Shown here: piece by piece, positions 1 through 7,966 of the stretch | Position numbering within the stretch: position 1 is the first letter of the stretch | How the letters are laid out: every line of letters begins with the position of its first letter | Source: JANXQE01 sp035651635 | GTDB taxonomy: Bacteria > Verrucomicrobiota > Verrucomicrobiia > Limisphaerales > UBA8199 | Assembly: GCA_035651635.1 (NCBI GenBank) | Contig: DASRFK010000124.1 | Location: forward strand, 1-23,521 | DNA: 23,521 bases | Direction of reading: 5' to 3' | The notes under the pieces: model-generated | Database searches by the model: none | What the model was told of the DNA's origin: nothing | The model's input: the letters and a program-made list of their open reading frames with translations, nothing else | Program-made: the position numbers and the translations under genes

Positions 1-42
1 CTGGAGTTAGGAGGAGGTTATCAAGTTATTCAGCAAGATTCA

Positions 43-200
43 CCACGGAGACACAGAGGCACGGAGGGAAGAAGCGAAGAAGATAAGAGTGTCCTGAATA
101 TTTCTGAAGGGCAAAAACGCCACGGAGAAGGTAGTCCCCGCTTTTTCTCTGTGTCTCCGTGCCTCCGTGGTAGAGGGGCCCCGGTCTCAGTGCCTCCGTG
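43..200. repeat. Modular inverted repeat of CACGGAG/ACACAGAG units
   Basis: The unit CACGGAG occurs at 44-50, 60-66 and 121-127. Its reverse complement CTCCGTG occurs at 155-161, 163-169 and 194-200. The left block (43-68) and right block (147-170) can pair, but the modules are permuted rather than strictly mirrored. No plausible gene lies in 1-245; the small frames here only translate the repeat. It looks like a dispersed, REP-like intergenic repeat of environmental genomes. A related element follows the next gene. Function is unknown. Confidence 0.8.
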
Positions 201-245
201 GTTATATCGCTTGAACAAGTTTCAGGGCTGAGGTATCCGAGGATT

Positions 246-1934
246 ATGAAACGTTTTCCCCGGCTACGAGCCTGCCTCGGCTTTCTGTGTTTCGCGATTC
301 TTCTTAGCGCCACAATAACCAGCCAAGCACAAGACCGAAGCCAGGCCCGCTCGGTGGTCATGACGCGCTACGGGATCGTCGCAGCCGAACAACCGCTGGC
401 CTGCCAGATCGGCGCTCGCATCCTGGCCCAGGGCGGCAACGCCGTGGATGCAGCAGTGGCGGTCAACGCGTCGCTCGGTGTGTTTGCACCCATGGCCAAC
501 GGCATGGGTGGCGATCTCTTCGCCATCGTTTATGAGGCAAAGTCCGGCAAGCTGTACGGACTCAACGCCAGCGGGTGGGCACCTTTGGGTTTAACACCGG
601 AGTTCCTGCGAAGCCAGGGCATTACCAACATGCCTCAAAGCGGGATCCAAGCCGTCACCGTCCCGGGTGCCGTGGATGGCTGGGACAAGCTCTTGCATCG
701 GTTTGGCCGTAAAACATTGGCCGAGGTTCTCGCCCCCGCCATCCAGTACGCTGAGCAGGGATTTCCAGTCACGGAAATCTTTTCGAGTTACTGGGTGGCA
801 AGCGAAGCCAAGCTCCGGCGCGATACCAACGCGGCGCAAACCTTCCTGCTTCACGGCCGCGCGCCCCTTCCAGGGGAGATCTTCCGTAACCCGGACCTGG
901 CCTGGTCACTCAGGCAGATCGCCGAGCACGGCCGTAAGGCGTTTTACGAGGGAGAAATCGCCAGGCGCATCGTGGCAACCTCACGGCAATTGGGCGGCCG
1001 CATGACCGCCGAAGACCTCGCCAAATTCTCCGGCCGCTGGGTCGAGCCAATCTCCACCACCTACCACGGCTGGAGGGTCTACGAACTGCCGCCCAATGGA
1101 CAAGGCATCGGCGCGCTGATCATGCTCAATCTCATGGAACAGTTCCCCCTGTCAGAGTACGGCGCCGGATCGGCCAATGCCTTCCACGTCATGATCGAAG
1201 CCAAGAAACTTGCCTATGCCGATGTCATCCGCTACGTCTGCGACCCCGAGGTGAACAAGGTGCCCGTCGCTGGGTTGCTCTCCAAAGATTACGCTCGAAA
1301 GCGCGCTGCCCTCATCGATCTGGCCAAGGCAAATTGCGATGTTGACCCAGGACAACCTCCGCCAATGGGCACCGACACCACCTATTTTTGCGTCGTCGAT
1401 TCCGAGGGCAACATGGTTTCCTATATTCAGAGCAACTATAACTCGTTCGGCTCGGGAGTGGTCGCGGCCGGCACGGGCTTTGCCCTGCAAAACCGCGGTG
1501 GCCTCTTCAGCCTTGACCCGGCGAGCCCAAACGTGTTGGCCGGGCATAAACGTCCGCTGCACACGATCATTCCTGCTTTTATGACCAAGGACCAGGTGCG
1601 GATTGCCTTTGGGATTATGGGCGGATGGAACCAGGCACAAGCGCATGCGCAGTTTGTGTCCGATATCGTCGACCACCAAATGAACATCCAAGCCGCCCTC
1701 GAAGCGCCGCGATTCACCAAGCAAACCTTCAAAGGATGCGATGTCGAGCTGGAATCGCGTGTGCCGGAATCGGTGCGCGCTGAACTGGCCGCCAAAGGGC
1801 ACCAACTCCAAATGCGCGGCCCCTTCACCGCTTCAGTGGGCGGCGGCCAGGCCGTGCTCAGGGATTTTGCGACCGGCATCAATTATGGTGCCTCCGACCC
1901 ACGCAAGGACGGGGAAGCAGTCCCGGAGAGATAA
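246..1934 (+). CDS. ggt: Secreted gamma-glutamyltransferase family protein (Ntn hydrolase)
   Basis: 562 residues. Gamma-glutamyltransferases are N-terminal-nucleophile hydrolases that cleave gamma-glutamyl bonds (for example in glutathione) in the periplasm, after self-cleavage into large and small subunits. The ATG at 246 is chosen because it opens directly onto a signal peptide (basic MKRFPRLR, then a hydrophobic stretch ending near AQA at about residue 29); the longer in-frame start at 198 lies in repeat DNA. The processing motif GTDTTYF places the nucleophile at Thr378, leaving a small subunit of about 185 residues, normal for the family. The following VVDSEGNMVSYIQSNYNSFGSG block and the GGWNQAQAHAQ region are typical of the small subunit. 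The usual TTH is TTY here, and the usual late PGG appears as MGG, so the substrate may differ from glutathione. The gene stands alone; its TAA stop sits on the edge of the next repeat element. Confidence 0.93.
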   Translation: MKRFPRLRACLGFLCFAILLSATITSQAQDRSQARSVVMTRYGIVAAEQPLACQIGARILAQGGNAVDAAVAVNASLGVFAPMANGMGGDLFAIVYEAKSGKLYGLNASGWAPLGLTPEFLRSQGITNMPQSGIQAVTVPGAVDGWDKLLHRFGRKTLAEVLAPAIQYAEQGFPVTEIFSSYWVASEAKLRRDTNAAQTFLLHGRAPLPGEIFRNPDLAWSLRQIAEHGRKAFYEGEIARRIVATSRQLGGRMTAEDLAKFSGRWVEPISTTYHGWRVYELPPNGQGIGALIMLNLMEQFPLSEYGAGSANAFHVMIEAKKLAYADVIRYVCDPEVNKVPVAGLLSKDYARKRAALIDLAKANCDVDPGQPPPMGTDTTYFCVVDSEGNMVSYIQSNYNSFGSGVVAAGTGFALQNRGGLFSLDPASPNVLAGHKRPLHTIIPAFMTKDQVRIAFGIMGGWNQAQAHAQFVSDIVDHQMNIQAALEAPRFTKQTFKGCDVELESRVPESVRAELAAKGHQLQMRGPFTASVGGGQAVLRDFATGINYGASDPRKDGEAVPER

Positions 1935-2041
1935 CCACAGAGGCACGGGGACACCGAGGTAAGACAGGCGGTGCAGGAAGTGTCGGAAGGGAGAGTGTTG
2001 GCAATTCTCGATCGTCTCTGTGCCTCGGTTTCTCTGTGGTT
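1933..2041. repeat. Inverted repeat, second CACAGAG/CACGGGG-type element
   Basis: The outer 10-bp arms AACCACAGAG (1933-1942) and CTCTGTGGTT (2032-2041) are perfect reverse complements. Inside them, modules resembling GCACGGGGACACCGAG and CTCTGTGCCTCGG pair imperfectly. The first two bases of the left arm are the last two bases of the ggt stop codon. It fills the gap between ggt and the PIG-L gene and belongs to the same repeat type as the element at 43-200. It might act as a weak transcription terminator or mRNA stabiliser; that is inference. Confidence 0.75.
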
Positions 2042-2122
2042 CATCATTCGTTGGCCGAAATGCTTTGCACCGCTCCTCCTCCGCTTCTATACTCGCGGCG
2101 TAAACCAACCACCGGAACCCTT

Positions 2123-3025
2123 ATGAAAGCTTCTGTCCTTTCATCGCTTATTGCCTCCATTACTTCACTTGCCTTTGCCGGCGCCCAGGCTCCGCCGGAA
2201 GACGGCAAACTGCGCATCATCTGTTTCGGCGCACACCCGGACGATTGCGAAATCCAGGCGGGCGGCGTCGCGGCCATGTGGGCCGCTAAAGGCCACCACG
2301 TAAAGCTCGTCTCCGTTACCAACGGTGATATCGGTCATTGGCGCGAAGCCGGCGGGCCATTGGCCCAACGGCGCAAAGCCGAAGCACAGAAAGCAGATGA
2401 AATCCTTGGCGTGACCTCCGAAGTGCTGGATATCCACGACGGCGAACTGCTGCCGACAATTGAAAACCGCCGGACGATCACCCGCCTGATTCGCGAGTGG
2501 AAAGCTGACTTAGTGCTGGGACCGCGGCCAAACGACTATCATCCGGACCATCGTTATACCGGTGTGCTGGTGCAGGACGCGGCGTACATGGTCACAGTTC
2601 CGTTCTTTTGCCCGGATGTCCCCTATCTTAAAAATAACCCGGTCTTCATGTACTACCCGGATATCTTTCAGAAACCCAATCCGTTTCAGCCAGACGTAGC
2701 CGTGTCGATCGACGGCGTGATCAACAAGAAACTCGATGCCTTGGACGCGCTCGAATCGCAGTTTTACGAAGGCGGCGCCAACGGCTCGCCCGAATTCGTG
2801 CCTACCGACCCCGCCAAACAGACGGAACGCCATCGCCAGGTCCGTTCCGGCTTCGAGCAGCGCAATGCCGGTCAGGCCAAACGGTTTCAGAGCAAACTGG
2901 CGGACTTTTACGGCCTGGACAAAGCCGGCTCGGTCCGCTACGCCGAAGCCTTTGAGATCTGTGAATACGGCAAGCGTCCCAATTCCGAGGAGTTGAAAAG
3001 GCTGTTCCCGTTTTTTGGCGAGTAA
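2123..3025 (+). CDS. Exported PIG-L family (LmbE-like) zinc deacetylase
   Basis: 300 residues. PIG-L/LmbE proteins are zinc-dependent de-N-acetylases acting on N-acetylglucosamine-type conjugates. The zinc-site motif AHPDDCE lies at residues 37-43 and the third-ligand motif HPDH at 140-143, both intact. The ATG at 2123 is chosen because it gives a short signal peptide (MKASVLSSLIASITSLAFAGAQA), suggesting action outside the cytoplasm; an upstream in-frame start at 2036 would begin in repeat DNA. The gene overlaps the start of the deaminase-like gene, and the four genes to 6294 form one coupled unit. The natural substrate cannot be read from sequence; a sugar-derived N-acetyl group is the most likely target. 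Confidence 0.9.
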   Translation: MKASVLSSLIASITSLAFAGAQAPPEDGKLRIICFGAHPDDCEIQAGGVAAMWAAKGHHVKLVSVTNGDIGHWREAGGPLAQRRKAEAQKADEILGVTSEVLDIHDGELLPTIENRRTITRLIREWKADLVLGPRPNDYHPDHRYTGVLVQDAAYMVTVPFFCPDVPYLKNNPVFMYYPDIFQKPNPFQPDVAVSIDGVINKKLDALDALESQFYEGGANGSPEFVPTDPAKQTERHRQVRSGFEQRNAGQAKRFQSKLADFYGLDKAGSVRYAEAFEICEYGKRPNSEELKRLFPFFGE

Positions 3026-3830
3026 CCAGCGGGGGCTTGCGGACAGCACGATTTTCGCTGTGAACATTGAGGTGGCAGAGAGCTATGAGCTAATGAGTCG
3101 TCGGGCCGCGGGACTGGTCATGGCCGAGCTTAAAAAGCGTCCCAGCCTGATCCTGTGCGCCTCGGCCGGGGGCACTCCGACGCGCCTCTACGAACTGCTT
3201 GCGGCGCGACACCAGCGCCAACCTCGGCTGTTTGGCAAAATGCGGGTGCTGCAAATTGACGAATGGGGCGGTTTGCCCCGCAGGCATGCCGCTTCCTGCG
3301 AAACCGATTTGCGCCTCAAACTGCTCGAGCCCCTCCAGATCCGCGGGGAACGGTATGCCGGCTTCAGAACCGACTCGCCGGATCCCGAATCGGAATGCTC
3401 GAAAATGCGGCGATGGCTGGCGAAAAACGGGCCGATTGATGTTTGCATCCTGGGCCTGGGCGTCAACGGACATGTCGCGATGAACGAACCGGCTCCGGCA
3501 TTGATGCCACACGCGCATGTTTCGGTCTTGACCCGAAGTTCGCTGAAGCATCCCATGCTCAAAGAGCTTAAGCAGAAGCCGCGCTTCGGCTTGACCCTCG
3601 GCATGACGGACATTCTATCGTCCGGCATGGTGCTCTTGATGGTCAACGGGAGGCACAAACGCGAGGCGCTCGAACGGCTGCTGAAGCCAAAAGTGACAAC
3701 GCAGTTTCCAGCCTCGTTTGTGTGGCTGCATCCGCGAGGTTTTGTCCTTTGCGATCGTGAAAGTGCCCCGCGGATTCAATCGCCACAAAAGAGCGCAAAG
3801 AGCACAAAGAAGACCTACCGAAGAATATGA
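3015..3830 (+). CDS. Glucosamine-6-phosphate deaminase/6-phosphogluconolactonase family protein
   Basis: 271 residues with the NagB/RpiA/SOL-type fold signature. The glycine-rich phosphate loop ASAGGTPTRLYELL is at residues 49-62, an IDEW motif at 81-84 corresponds to the NagB 'DEY' acidic site, and GLGVNGHVAMNEP spans 147-159. E. coli NagB has Asp where this protein has Asn151, so activity or specificity could differ. The start is uncertain: TTG at 3015 overlaps the PIG-L stop by 11 bases, and GTG at 3060 is an alternative that keeps the beta-strand start of the fold; the first ATG (3093) would cut into it. The last 20 or so residues are Ser/Lys/Thr-rich and are encoded by a dispersed repeat. 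The stop overlaps the next gene as ATGA. Paired with a deacetylase, an amino-sugar route (deacetylation then deamination/isomerisation) is a reasonable inference. Confidence 0.8.
   Translation: MASNQRGLADSTIFAVNIEVAESYELMSRRAAGLVMAELKKRPSLILCASAGGTPTRLYELLAARHQRQPRLFGKMRVLQIDEWGGLPRRHAASCETDLRLKLLEPLQIRGERYAGFRTDSPDPESECSKMRRWLAKNGPIDVCILGLGVNGHVAMNEPAPALMPHAHVSVLTRSSLKHPMLKELKQKPRFGLTLGMTDILSSGMVLLMVNGRHKREALERLLKPKVTTQFPASFVWLHPRGFVLCDRESAPRIQSPQKSAKSTKKTYRRI
3783..3812. repeat. CACAAAGAG-type short tandem repeat inside a gene end
   Basis: The sequence contains related short modules (CCACAAAAGAG, CGCAAAGAG, CACAAAGAAG) in direct order. They encode the low-complexity C-terminal tail (about residues 257-266) of the deaminase-like protein. 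It resembles dispersed intergenic repeats that have become part of a coding frame. Confidence 0.55.
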
Positions 3831-5200
3831 AAAGCAAAACCAAAGAAAGCAAGACGGCTGGGATGTCCCGCCGCAATTTTCTGGCAGCCACCAGCGCCGT
3901 AACCAGCTTCATGGCTTTGCCTGCCCATGTGCTTGGACTCGGCGGTGCTGAGTCGCCGAACAACAAACTCAACATCGCCGGCATCGGCGTGGGCGGGCAG
4001 GGCGGCAATGATATCGACGAAGTGAGCGGCGAAAATATCTTCGCGCTTTGCGACGTCGACGCCGATCACGCGGCGCACATGTTCAAGAAATATCCCAATG
4101 CCAAACGCTACACAGACTACCGCGAGATGCTGGATAAGGAAAAAACCATCGACGCGGTGACGATCGGCACCCCCGACCACCAACATGCGATTGTGACGAT
4201 CACCGCGCTTAAGCACGGCAAACATGTTTACTGCGAGAAACCGCTGACCCGGACCGTTTACGAGGCGCGAGCCGTGGCCAAAGCTGCGCGTGAGGCCAAG
4301 GTGGCGACCCAGATGGGCAACCAGGGCATGGCCTTTGAAGGCAACCGGCTGATAAACGAATGGCTTTGGGACGGCGCGATTGGCCCGGTCCGCGAAGCAC
4401 ACGTGTGGTCGGATCGGCCGACGCACCGAGGCAAGATGCCGCTCTGGTGGGCCCAGGGCATCGAGCGGCCCAAGGACACGCCGGCGGTTCCTGAGACTTT
4501 AAACTGGGATTTGTGGCTGGGTCCGGCGCCCTCACGGCCGTATCACCCGGCCTACGCGCCTTTTCGCTGGCGCGGTTGGTGGGACTTCGGTTCCGGCGGC
4601 CTGGGCGACATGGGCATTCATAACCTGGCCCCCGTTTTCTCCGCTCTTAAGCTCGGTGCTCCGGAAACCATCCAGGCCAGTTCCACTCCCGTGTTCCCCG
4701 AGACTGTGCCCGTCGCCGCGATGGTTCATTACACCTTCCCCGCGCGCGGCGATATGCCCCCAATTAAGCTTCATTGGTACGACGGCGGATTGCTGCCGGA
4801 ACGGCCTGGTGAGTTGGAACCAAACCGCGAACTGGATCCTGAGGACGGGATTCTCTTCATCGGCGATAAAGGCAAAATGCTTGTGACTGGTTGGGGCGGC
4901 GAGCATCCAAGACTTTTGCCCGAGAGTCTGGACAAGGAATACAAGCGTCCGGCCAAAACCCTTCCGCGATGTCCGGAAGGCCACTACAAAGAATGGGTGC
5001 AGGCGTGCAAAAACGGGTCACCCACGCGATCCAATTTTGATTTTGCCGGGCCGCTCACCGAAGCGGTGCTGCTCGGGAGCGTCTGCATTCATAATGGGGG
5101 CGACAAACTGGTTTGGGACAGCCAGAACCTGAAAATCACCAATGACCCGGATGCCAACAAGTTTCTACATTACGAATATCGCAGCGGCTGGAGCTTATGA
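3827..5200 (+). CDS. Tat-exported Gfo/Idh/MocA family oxidoreductase
   Basis: 457 residues. Family members are NAD(P)-dependent dehydrogenases or related enzymes acting on sugars and cyclitols. A twin-arginine signal is visible at the N-terminus: MSRRNFLAA (Arg15-Arg16) followed by a hydrophobic stretch and a likely cleavage region near HVLG. The dinucleotide-binding loop GIGVGGQGG is at residues 52-60 and the catalytic-type EKP motif has its Lys at 138 (CEKPLT). The C-terminal half has the large alpha/beta domain typical of the verrucomicrobial and planctomycete exported members. Export by Tat implies folding with cofactor bound before translocation. The gene is coupled to both neighbours by ATGA overlaps. 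Substrate not determinable. Confidence 0.92.
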   Translation: MKSKTKESKTAGMSRRNFLAATSAVTSFMALPAHVLGLGGAESPNNKLNIAGIGVGGQGGNDIDEVSGENIFALCDVDADHAAHMFKKYPNAKRYTDYREMLDKEKTIDAVTIGTPDHQHAIVTITALKHGKHVYCEKPLTRTVYEARAVAKAAREAKVATQMGNQGMAFEGNRLINEWLWDGAIGPVREAHVWSDRPTHRGKMPLWWAQGIERPKDTPAVPETLNWDLWLGPAPSRPYHPAYAPFRWRGWWDFGSGGLGDMGIHNLAPVFSALKLGAPETIQASSTPVFPETVPVAAMVHYTFPARGDMPPIKLHWYDGGLLPERPGELEPNRELDPEDGILFIGDKGKMLVTGWGGEHPRLLPESLDKEYKRPAKTLPRCPEGHYKEWVQACKNGSPTRSNFDFAGPLTEAVLLGSVCIHNGGDKLVWDSQNLKITNDPDANKFLHYEYRSGWSL

Positions 5201-6294
5201 CCAAAGACAAAGTGCGCGTTGGGTTGGTGGGCTCGGGGTTCATTTCGGCGATCCATGCCGACGCCTTAAAGCGGAGCGCCGATGCGGAACTTCTGGCGGT
5301 CGCGTCACCGACGCCCGGCAAAGCCCAGTCCTTCGCCAAACAGCACGGGATGGCTCAGCACTTCACCGATTACCGAAAACTACTGGAGTTGGATGAAATC
5401 GACCTGGTCGTGATCGGCATTCCCAATGATCTGCATTGCGATGCCGTGCTCCAGGCGGCGGCGGCGGGCAAACATATTGTCCTGGAAAAGCCCATGTGTC
5501 TGAACCTCGCAGACGCCGATCGCATGGTCGAGGCCTGCCGCAAAGCCAGAGTGAAATTGATGTACGCCGAGGAGTTATGTTTCGTGCCGAAATATGTGCG
5601 GCTCAAACAGCTCCTGGATAGCGGCGCGCTTGGTAAACCCGTGTTGATCAAACAATCAGAGAAACACGACGGGCCGCACGCCGCCCATTTCTGGGATGTC
5701 AACCGGTCCGGGGGCGGCGTCACCATGGACATGGGATGCCACGCCATTGAATTCTTCCGGTGGATGTTGGGAAGGCCCCCAATCAAGTCCGTCTATGCCC
5801 AGATGGGCACGCACGTGCATAGTGACAAAACCCGGGGCGAAGATAATGCCATCCTCATCCTCGAGTTTGCCAATGGCGTCACCGCGGTGGCTGAGGAAAG
5901 TTGGACCAAGCTGGGCGGAATGGATGATCGAGCCGAAGTTCACGGTTCCAAGGGCGTCGCCTATGCCGATTTGCTCCATGGCAACGCCATCGAGACTTAC
6001 AGCGCGACCGGCTACGATTATGCCGTCGAAAAGGCGGGCTCCACGGTCGGCTGGTCCTTCACCATTTACGAGGAAATCTGGAACTACGGGTTTGTGCATG
6101 AGATGGAGCACTTTGTTCAATGCGTGAAAAATGACACCGAACCGATCGTTACCGGGGATGATGCGCGGGTGGTGATGGAGGTCTTGTTCGCCGCTTACGA
6201 ATCAGCCGGCACCGGGCGCAAGGTGAAACTGCCGTTCACGACGGATGCGCTTAAGCCGATCGATTTATGGACGAAAAATCACGGATTAACATGA
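5197..6294 (+). CDS. Cytoplasmic Gfo/Idh/MocA family oxidoreductase
   Basis: 365 residues, without a signal peptide. The Rossmann loop GLVGSGFISAIHADAL lies near the N-terminus (residues 8-23) and the EKP motif has Lys98 (LEKPMCLNL). A conserved DMGCHAIEFFRWMLG segment in the C-terminal domain supplies the Asp/His pair usual for substrate handling. It starts inside the stop of the previous oxidoreductase (ATGA). The pairing of one exported and one cytoplasmic member in a single transcription unit suggests successive steps on one substrate; this is inferred from context. It ends convergently with the respiratory operon. Confidence 0.93.
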   Translation: MTKDKVRVGLVGSGFISAIHADALKRSADAELLAVASPTPGKAQSFAKQHGMAQHFTDYRKLLELDEIDLVVIGIPNDLHCDAVLQAAAAGKHIVLEKPMCLNLADADRMVEACRKARVKLMYAEELCFVPKYVRLKQLLDSGALGKPVLIKQSEKHDGPHAAHFWDVNRSGGGVTMDMGCHAIEFFRWMLGRPPIKSVYAQMGTHVHSDKTRGEDNAILILEFANGVTAVAEESWTKLGGMDDRAEVHGSKGVAYADLLHGNAIETYSATGYDYAVEKAGSTVGWSFTIYEEIWNYGFVHEMEHFVQCVKNDTEPIVTGDDARVVMEVLFAAYESAGTGRKVKLPFTTDALKPIDLWTKNHGLT

Positions 6295-6419
6295 ATTGAC
6301 ACGCATGCCGAGGGAACGAAATCGCTTGATCCGATTGGGAATTCGACGCCTTTGCATCCGCGGCGGCATGTCCGTCGCCATGGCCATTGAACTTTCTGAG
6401 CGAGCAGGCGCTCCGACCT

Positions 6420-7043
6420 TTAGTCGGTTGGCGGGATCTGTTTTAGCTCGTCGGGGCTGAAGGGGGTGCTTCGATCTTTGATCTTGGCGCGAACCGCTTT
6501 GACCTGTTCGGGTGTAACCTCGGGTGCATTGTTGCCCCACTCCTTGTTCTGGCGGACATAGGTCAACACGGCAGCGATCTCTTCATCGCTCAGTACATCC
6601 TTCCAAGGCACCATGGCGCCATTAAAGGGCAGGCCTTTAACGGTGATCGGGCCCGAAAGTCCATTCAGAGCAATCCGGATGACACGGCCGGGGGCCTTTT
6701 CATTCACCCATTCCGAGCCGGCCAGGGGTGGATTCTGTCCCGGCAAACCATTGCCATCGGCCTGGTGACAGGCCACGCAGGTTGGTTTGTTGTATACGGC
6801 CCTGCCTTGTTGAACCATGTTCGGAGCACCGGTTGCCGGCTGCCATTGTTCGAGCTGGGAATAACTATGGTAGGGAAAGTACACCCGCTCGTCGAACCAA
6901 CCACTCCGCTGATCGAAATAAACCATTCCCCAATACAGCAGCAGGAACAGCAGGATGATCAACCAGATCGGAACGGGCGCTCGCCGGGTCGGAAGCGTGG
7001 CCTGCCCTGCTTGCGTCGTGGATGCGTTCGGCTCGGAAATCAT
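6420..7043 (-). CDS. Membrane-anchored monohaem cytochrome c
   Basis: 207 residues. After a short cytoplasmic N-terminus a single membrane helix spans about residues 25-42. The periplasmic part carries one haem c motif, CVACH (Cys89, Cys92, His93), and a probable axial Met144 in GAMVPW. The remainder fits a class I cytochrome c of the cbb3/caa3-accessory kind. It is the last gene of the ten-gene operon, starting within the stop of the CcoO-like gene (ATGA). It takes the place where ccoP would stand in a cbb3 operon, but it has one haem rather than two and is not a CcoP. Likely role: carry electrons to or from the membrane module encoded just upstream; the partner is unknown. Confidence 0.88.
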   Translation of the reverse strand: MISEPNASTTQAGQATLPTRRAPVPIWLIILLFLLLYWGMVYFDQRSGWFDERVYFPYHSYSQLEQWQPATGAPNMVQQGRAVYNKPTCVACHQADGNGLPGQNPPLAGSEWVNEKAPGRVIRIALNGLSGPITVKGLPFNGAMVPWKDVLSDEEIAAVLTYVRQNKEWGNNAPEVTPEQVKAVRAKIKDRSTPFSPDELKQIPPTD

Positions 7044-7966
7044 TTGGCAGGAGCGTTGGTCGCCCCGGAGCTCGCCGCAGTGGTTTGGTTCGTCGCGGCA
7101 TTGTTAGTCGAGGTCGTAACCGGTTCCGCTACGCTTAACGGTGCGACGAACAATGGCGCATCGGCGCGCAGGCTGGCCAAGTACGCCACCAACGCAACCG
7201 CCTCCGGTTTGGGCAGAATCTCGAAGCCCGCCTCCGGGGCAAGGTCCGATGGAAGCGACAGAGCATCGGAAGAACGAGTGTGTTCGATCCTTCGTTTCTC
7301 GAACAAGAATCGATAAGGCGGCATGGTTGAACCTTTCACCTCGGACCGTGGCGCGTAGAGATGACGCAGTTGCCACTTCGCGTCCGGAAGCCGCAGTCCC
7401 ACGTTGGCGAGGTCCGGGCCGACCCGCTGGGAACCGGGCATCACCGGATAATCGAACAGGAAATCCTCGGCTACGGTTCGCCGGGTTCCCCAGCCGCGAG
7501 CAATGTCCGGTCCGACCGGCACGATCCAGGTGGTTGCTTTCGCGCCGGCGCTGGTCAGTGTCTTAACCATGGGATCCGCTTCGTCCTTGGTCAGCCTCTC
7601 ACGAATTGTCTTGGGCAAACCGGTCATCAGTTGCTCATCCTCGGCTTCACTGAGCGCCGGTCTAAGTTTGCGCAGAGCCACGAGCAACCCCGCGTGGTTG
7701 GTGCCTGCATCCGTCAGGACGACGTCGCAAACCGTTCCCGTCTGAACGACTTGCTGGCTATGGCAATAGGCGCAGCCGTTAGCGCGGTAAACCGCCAAAC
7801 CCTGCCGGGCCAGCCCCGGCCGGCCCACCGGATAGGTCGCCCCCGCCGGCACAGTATTTGTCTGCTGCAAACGACCGATCTGGATTTGAGGCGTGAGAAC
7901 CATGCCAAACCACGACCATGCCAGCCCGAAAAAGGCGGCCAGGAAAATGAGCGGACCCAAATTCAT
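7040..7966 (-). CDS. ccoO: CcoO-like membrane cytochrome c with an insertion
   Basis: 308 residues. One N-terminal membrane helix (about 5-23) precedes a periplasmic haem c domain with CAYCHSQ (Cys65, Cys68, His69) and a likely axial Met216 in STMPPYRFL. RVGPDLANVG (182-191) and the W..RHL segment (199-204) match the CcoO pattern, so membership in the CcoO/FixO family is clear. Unlike the usual CcoO, about 80 residues are inserted between the haem motif and the RGWG/DYP region (roughly 75-155). The C-terminal 50 residues are Ala/Thr/Asn-rich and look disordered. The gene overlaps the CcoN-family gene as ATGA and the following cytochrome gene likewise. In cbb3 oxidases CcoO passes electrons to CcoN; here the partner lacks its cofactor ligands, so the electron acceptor is open. 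Confidence 0.87.
   Translation of the reverse strand: MNLGPLIFLAAFFGLAWSWFGMVLTPQIQIGRLQQTNTVPAGATYPVGRPGLARQGLAVYRANGCAYCHSQQVVQTGTVCDVVLTDAGTNHAGLLVALRKLRPALSEAEDEQLMTGLPKTIRERLTKDEADPMVKTLTSAGAKATTWIVPVGPDIARGWGTRRTVAEDFLFDYPVMPGSQRVGPDLANVGLRLPDAKWQLRHLYAPRSEVKGSTMPPYRFLFEKRRIEHTRSSDALSLPSDLAPEAGFEILPKPEAVALVAYLASLRADAPLFVAPLSVAEPVTTSTNNAATNQTTAASSGATNAPAK

Noticed and set aside
6295..6419. Terminator between the convergent oxidoreductase and cytochrome genes
   Set aside because: No stem followed by a T-run could be found in the 125-base gap; only a weak imperfect GC-rich pairing is present.
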